From Mycolicibacterium hodleri (GTDB lineage Bacteria > Actinomycetota > Actinomycetes > Mycobacteriales > Mycobacteriaceae), in contig NZ_RCZG01000009.1 in assembly GCF_006439015.1 (NCBI RefSeq), positions 64,348-128,347 of the forward strand: a stretch of 64,000 nt of DNA. The letters are read 5' to 3'. The notes beneath the pieces are model-generated. The model saw only the letters and a program-made list of their open reading frames with translations, made no database searches and was not told where the DNA came from. Below are positions 60,866 through 64,000 of the stretch, in pieces. The position numbers were made by a program, and so were the translations under genes. Every line of letters starts with the position of its first letter. Within the stretch, counting starts at the first letter, position 1.

Positions 60866-62196
60866 TTCTCGAACCGCCGTCGAACGGCTTCACCGTGGGA
60901 GGGCAGGTTCTCGGCTTGCGCCAGCGTGATGACGTAACCGGACACGTCCTTGAGGGCCGCCTCCGTGTAGTCCACGACGTGGATGCCCCGCAGGAAGGTC
61001 TGCACGGACAGTCCGCTGGAATGCCGCGCGCACCCCGCCGTGGGCAGCACGTGGTTGGAGCCTGCGCAGTAGTCCCCAAGACTGACCGGGGACCACGGAC
61101 CGACGAATACCGCCCCGGCGGAACGCACCCGTGCCGCTACGGCGGACGCATCGATGGTCTGGATCTCGAGGTGCTCGGCGGCGTACGCGTTCACGGTTCG
61201 GAGTCCAGCCTCGATGTCGTCGACGAGCACGATGGCAGACTGACGGCCGGAGAGCGCCGCCGTGACGCGCTCCCGGTGCACTGTGGTGCCCAGCTGCGCG
61301 GCGACCTCGGCGTCCGTGGCGTTCGCCAGCTCGGGGCTGGTCGTGATGAGGACGGACGCCGCCATTTCATCGTGCTCGGCCTGGCTGATCAGGTCGGCGG
61401 CGATGTGGACGGGGTCGGCCGAGTGGTCGGCCAGAATGGCGATCTCGGTCGGGCCGGCCTCGGAGTCGATGCCCACCTGAGAACGGCAGATGCGCTTGGC
61501 GGCGGTGACGTAGATGTTTCCCGGGCCCGTGATCATGTCGACCGGTGCCAGTTCGGCGCCGTCGAGGTCGACGCCACCATGAGCGAGCAACGCCACCGCT
61601 TGCGCACCGCCGACCGCCCAGACTTCGTCGACGCCCAGCATGCGGGCGGCCGCAAGGATGGTGGGATGCGGGAGTCCGCCGAAATCGGCCTGCGGCGGGC
61701 TTGCGATCACCAAGGACTCCACCCCCGCCGTCTGCGCGGGCACCACGTTCATCACGACGCTCGACGGGTAGACGGCATTGCCGCCGGGGACGTAGAGCCC
61801 GACACGTTCGACGGGCACCCACCGCTCGGTCACGGTCGCACCTGGCGCCAGCGTGGTCGTGCTGTCGGTGCGCCTCTGGTCGGCGTGCACGGCGCGCGTG
61901 CGTTCGATCGCGACCTCGAGGGCTACCCGAACGTCGGCATCGAGTTCGGCGAGCGCCCGTTCCAAGAGGCCACCGGGCACCCGGACGGTCTCGGGACGCA
62001 CGCCGTCGAAGGCGTCACCGTACTCGAGCGCAGCCGCGGCGCCCCGCGCGATGACCGCGTCGACGATGGGTCGCACCTGGGGAACCACCGAGTCGACGTC
62101 GACCCCGCCGCGTGGCAGCACGGCACGCAACCGCGCGGCGGACAGCTGCTCACCCCGCAGGTCGATGCGGGACATCAGCGCGGACGAGTCATTCAC
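60862..62196 (-). CDS. hisD: Histidinol dehydrogenase
   Basis: HisD oxidises histidinol to histidine with NAD+ and zinc in the last two steps. A 444-residue protein with VPVERVGLYVPGGNAVYPSSVVMN, GPGNIYVTAAKR, the ligand block SQAEHDEMA and YAAEHLEIQT, and AGSNHVLPTAGCARHSSGLSV. The GTG at 62196 aligns with the family start; an ATG 7 codons further in is less likely. First gene of the hisDCBHA-impA-hisFI operon, 47 bp from a divergent gene. Confidence 0.97.
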   Translation of the reverse strand: MNDSSALMSRIDLRGEQLSAARLRAVLPRGGVDVDSVVPQVRPIVDAVIARGAAAALEYGDAFDGVRPETVRVPGGLLERALAELDADVRVALEVAIERTRAVHADQRRTDSTTTLAPGATVTERWVPVERVGLYVPGGNAVYPSSVVMNVVPAQTAGVESLVIASPPQADFGGLPHPTILAAARMLGVDEVWAVGGAQAVALLAHGGVDLDGAELAPVDMITGPGNIYVTAAKRICRSQVGIDSEAGPTEIAILADHSADPVHIAADLISQAEHDEMAASVLITTSPELANATDAEVAAQLGTTVHRERVTAALSGRQSAIVLVDDIEAGLRTVNAYAAEHLEIQTIDASAVAARVRSAGAVFVGPWSPVSLGDYCAGSNHVLPTAGCARHSSGLSVQTFLRGIHVVDYTEAALKDVSGYVITLAQAENLPSHGEAVRRRFEK

Positions 62197-62243
62197 GCCG
62201 TCTATTGTCCCAGAGCAGCACAAATCAGAATCCGGGAGCCGCC

Positions 62244-62666
62244 ATGTCATCGTCAACGTCACGGAAAGACCACCCCAACCACGCCCCTGGCGTGCCAATG
62301 ATCATTCCGGTCTGGCTGGAACGGTTTCAGATCAAGTACGTCAATCCGCTGCTTCGACCGCTCTCGAAGCGCATGCCGGGGTTCGCCGTCATCACGCACC
62401 GCGGTCGCACGTCGGGCAAGGACTACGAGACCATCGTCACCGCGTACCGCAAGGGCAGCGTGCTCGCGATCGGGTTGATCCACGGCAAGACCAATTGGGT
62501 CAAGAACGTACTGGCCGCTGGCGAGGCGGACATTCACGTCGGACGCAGGGACCTGCACCTGGTCAACCCGCGCGTGCTGCCTGCGGGCACGGTCGACGCC
62601 GCACTCCCGCGGATCCCGCAGATGCTGGCCAAGCGCCAGGGCACCTTCGTCGCCGACATCGACTGA
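62244..62666 (+). CDS. Nitroreductase/deazaflavin-dependent oxidoreductase family protein (Rv1598c-like)
   Basis: A 140-residue split-barrel protein of the DUF385/F420-dependent family: VNPLLRPLSKRMPGFAVITHRGRTSGKDYETIV, then HGKTNWVKNVLAAGEADIHVGRRD. This is the second member of the family in the window but is distant from the Ddn-like gene at 44449 and has a normal chromosomal position next to hisD. Whether it binds F420 or FMN cannot be told. ATG start with GGGAG ribosome site. Confidence 0.82.
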   Translation: MSSSTSRKDHPNHAPGVPMIIPVWLERFQIKYVNPLLRPLSKRMPGFAVITHRGRTSGKDYETIVTAYRKGSVLAIGLIHGKTNWVKNVLAAGEADIHVGRRDLHLVNPRVLPAGTVDAALPRIPQMLAKRQGTFVADID

Positions 62667-62716
62667 AGTCTGCTTGAGCTGACTGGCCAACCAGCGCTGT
62701 GGCGGGCGGCGTGGCG

Positions 62717-63238
62717 CTACCTACAGAGGTCGGTCACCTTGGCGTTCTCGGTGTCCGCTTCGCGCAGTCTGGCTGCCTGATCCGGATCGGTGTTCGGTGA
62801 CCCCGCAGTCGCCGCCGCACCGATGTCGAGCAACGTATTGGCAAACTTCGTCACGGCACCGGCCAATTCCGTCGGAGTCGCCGGATCGAGGCGCGCGATC
62901 AGGTACAGCCCGCCGTCGGACAAGGAGAGTCTCGCATTGGCCGCGACCGCAAGAGAACCGACGACGTCACCCTCTCCGCCCGGGCTCTGCAAGTTGGTGT
63001 TCAGCGAAACCCCTTTGCGCACAACGTCTGTCGCAGCGCACACGGCGATTTTTGCGTCGTTCCGCTGATCGGCCGTGTACGTCGACTCGGCGTCCGACCT
63101 CGGAGCGGGCCTGAGCACTGCCCAGGCCGAAAGACCGACCGCCACCACGGACATGATCACGGCGAGGATTGGCAACGCACGGCCTCGATGTGGCAAATCG
63201 CGCGAGCCGTGGCTCCAAGGCGCTTGACTCGACGACAT
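62717..63238 (-). CDS. Membrane-anchored hypothetical protein
   Basis: A 173-residue protein with one membrane helix (about residues 23-42) and a mostly helical outer domain containing DQRNDAKIAVCAATDVVRKGVSLNT and ending in TENAKVTDLCR. The two cysteines may pair outside the cell. This layout (an anchor, then a four-helix-like domain with the YTADQ...AK..VC pattern) is common among mycobacterial conserved hypotheticals. It lies between the nitroreductase-family gene and nadC. Confidence 0.7.
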   Translation of the reverse strand: MSSSQAPWSHGSRDLPHRGRALPILAVIMSVVAVGLSAWAVLRPAPRSDAESTYTADQRNDAKIAVCAATDVVRKGVSLNTNLQSPGGEGDVVGSLAVAANARLSLSDGGLYLIARLDPATPTELAGAVTKFANTLLDIGAAATAGSPNTDPDQAARLREADTENAKVTDLCR

Positions 63239-63283
63239 TCTGAGATCCTAGTGGGCACGGTCGCCGCAGCGATCGTGCCGGAG

Positions 63284-64000
63284 TCAGAGGTCCAGGCCGA
63301 TGTCGAGGACGCGCACCGAATGAGTGAGCGCCCCGACGGCGAGGTAGTCGACGCCGGTCCCGGCGTACGCGGCCGCGTTGTCCAGGGACAGGTTGCCCGA
63401 CGACTCCAGCTTGACCTCTGGGGCGCGGGAGGCTCGTCGCTGCGCGGCCATCTGTGTCATCCAGACCGGGAAGTTGTCGAGCAGAATCAGCGGACTGACG
63501 CCAAGGTCCTCGCCGAGAATCTCGTCGAGTTGTTCGAGCGAGTCGACCTCGACCTCGACCGGCAGGTCGGGAGCCAACCCGCGTACGGCGCGTAGAGCGG
63601 ACACCACCGAGCCGGCCGCGGCAACGTGGTTGTCCTTGATCAGCGCCGCATCCCCAAGGCCCATGCGGTGATTGACGCCGCCGCCCACGCGTACCGCGTA
63701 CTTCTGCAACACGCGCAGTCCTGGCAGCGTCTTGCGGGTATCGCGAATGCTCACCCCGGTGCCCTCGACCGCCTCTACCCATGCGGCAGTCGTGCTGGCG
63801 ATGCCCGACAGATGGCAGACGAGGTTGAGCATGGTGCGTTCGGCGGTCAGCAGGCCTCGGGTCGGTGCCTCGAGCACCAACAATGGGTCGCCCGGTTCCA
63901 GTCGCGCACCGTCGTCGACGCGGGTCAGAACTTGGTACTCGCCGACCCCGATGACCTCGTCGAGCACCAGCAGCGCAATATCCACCCCAGCCGCCACCCC
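63284..64000 (-). CDS. nadC: Nicotinate-nucleotide pyrophosphorylase (5' end beyond window)
   Basis: NadC makes nicotinate mononucleotide from quinolinate and PRPP in NAD synthesis. The last 238 residues are present; the start lies past the right edge. Seen: ERTMLNLVCHLSGIAS, the substrate block IRDTRKTLPGLRVLQKYAVRVGGG, NHRMGLGDAALIKDNH, EVEVDSLEQL and ESSGNLSLDNAAAYAGTGVDYLAVGALTHS. The position beside the his operon matches Rv1596 in M. tuberculosis. Confidence 0.95.
   Translation of the reverse strand, partial: GVAAGVDIALLVLDEVIGVGEYQVLTRVDDGARLEPGDPLLVLEAPTRGLLTAERTMLNLVCHLSGIASTTAAWVEAVEGTGVSIRDTRKTLPGLRVLQKYAVRVGGGVNHRMGLGDAALIKDNHVAAAGSVVSALRAVRGLAPDLPVEVEVDSLEQLDEILGEDLGVSPLILLDNFPVWMTQMAAQRRASRAPEVKLESSGNLSLDNAAAYAGTGVDYLAVGALTHSVRVLDIGLDL

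Overview
The window is a high-GC actinobacterial chromosome segment, almost certainly from a fast-growing mycobacterium (Mycolicibacterium type). The gene content and order follow the M. tuberculosis block nadC - his - trp - lgt - pykA - tesB - cyd - pdtaR - polA - rpsA - coaE - uvrB. Additions typical of environmental mycobacteria are gltBD beside pykA, a branched-chain amino-acid ABC operon beside pdtaR, and a PrsW-type protease between rpsA and polA. Start codons are often GTG or TTG, and operon genes commonly overlap by 4 bp.

Layout. 1-12 kb holds genome maintenance and translation genes: an MFS efflux pump behind a perfect palindrome, uvrB, coaE, rpsA and polA, with small membrane and secreted proteins between them. 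12-20 kb holds a two-gene DUF35/thiolase lipid operon behind a KstR-like operator, the converging livKHMGF operon, the ANTAR regulator pdtaR and a tRNA-Leu(CAA). 20-28 kb holds an alpha/beta-hydrolase, a DUF2339 membrane protein, and a polar amino-acid ABC importer transcribed together with a MacS-type two-component system. 28-36 kb holds the cytochrome bd operon (cydABDC), tesB and pykA. 36-42.8 kb holds glutamate synthase gltBD and a DUF2752 protein.

43-46.4 kb is the clearest accessory region. A REP13E12-family DUF222/HNH gene is split exactly at the last histidine codons of its HNH motif by 1,662 bp carrying a Ddn-like F420 nitroreductase/quinone reductase gene and an epoxide-hydrolase-like gene. 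Removing positions 44395-46056 restores the reading frame and the CRRHHLLK motif. Each inserted gene is followed by a similar 24-bp site, so the insert looks like two cassettes added in tandem at one target.

46.4-64 kb holds lgt with a long acidic tail built from 228-bp tandem repeats, then trpA, trpB, trpC, a Trp-associated membrane gene and trpE (no trpD or trpF). Two decayed genes follow (a phytanoyl-CoA-dioxygenase-like one and a bcpB peroxiredoxin), then an ABC ATPase, a flavin reductase, the eight-gene hisDCBHA-impA-hisFI operon, a nitroreductase-family gene, an anchored hypothetical protein and the start-truncated nadC. The missing trpF is explained by the actinobacterial HisA, known as the bifunctional isomerase PriA.

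Several genes have a TANNNT -10 hexamer ending 6-8 nt before the start codon, the pattern of mycobacterial leaderless transcripts. No CRISPR array, integrase, transposase or prophage was seen.
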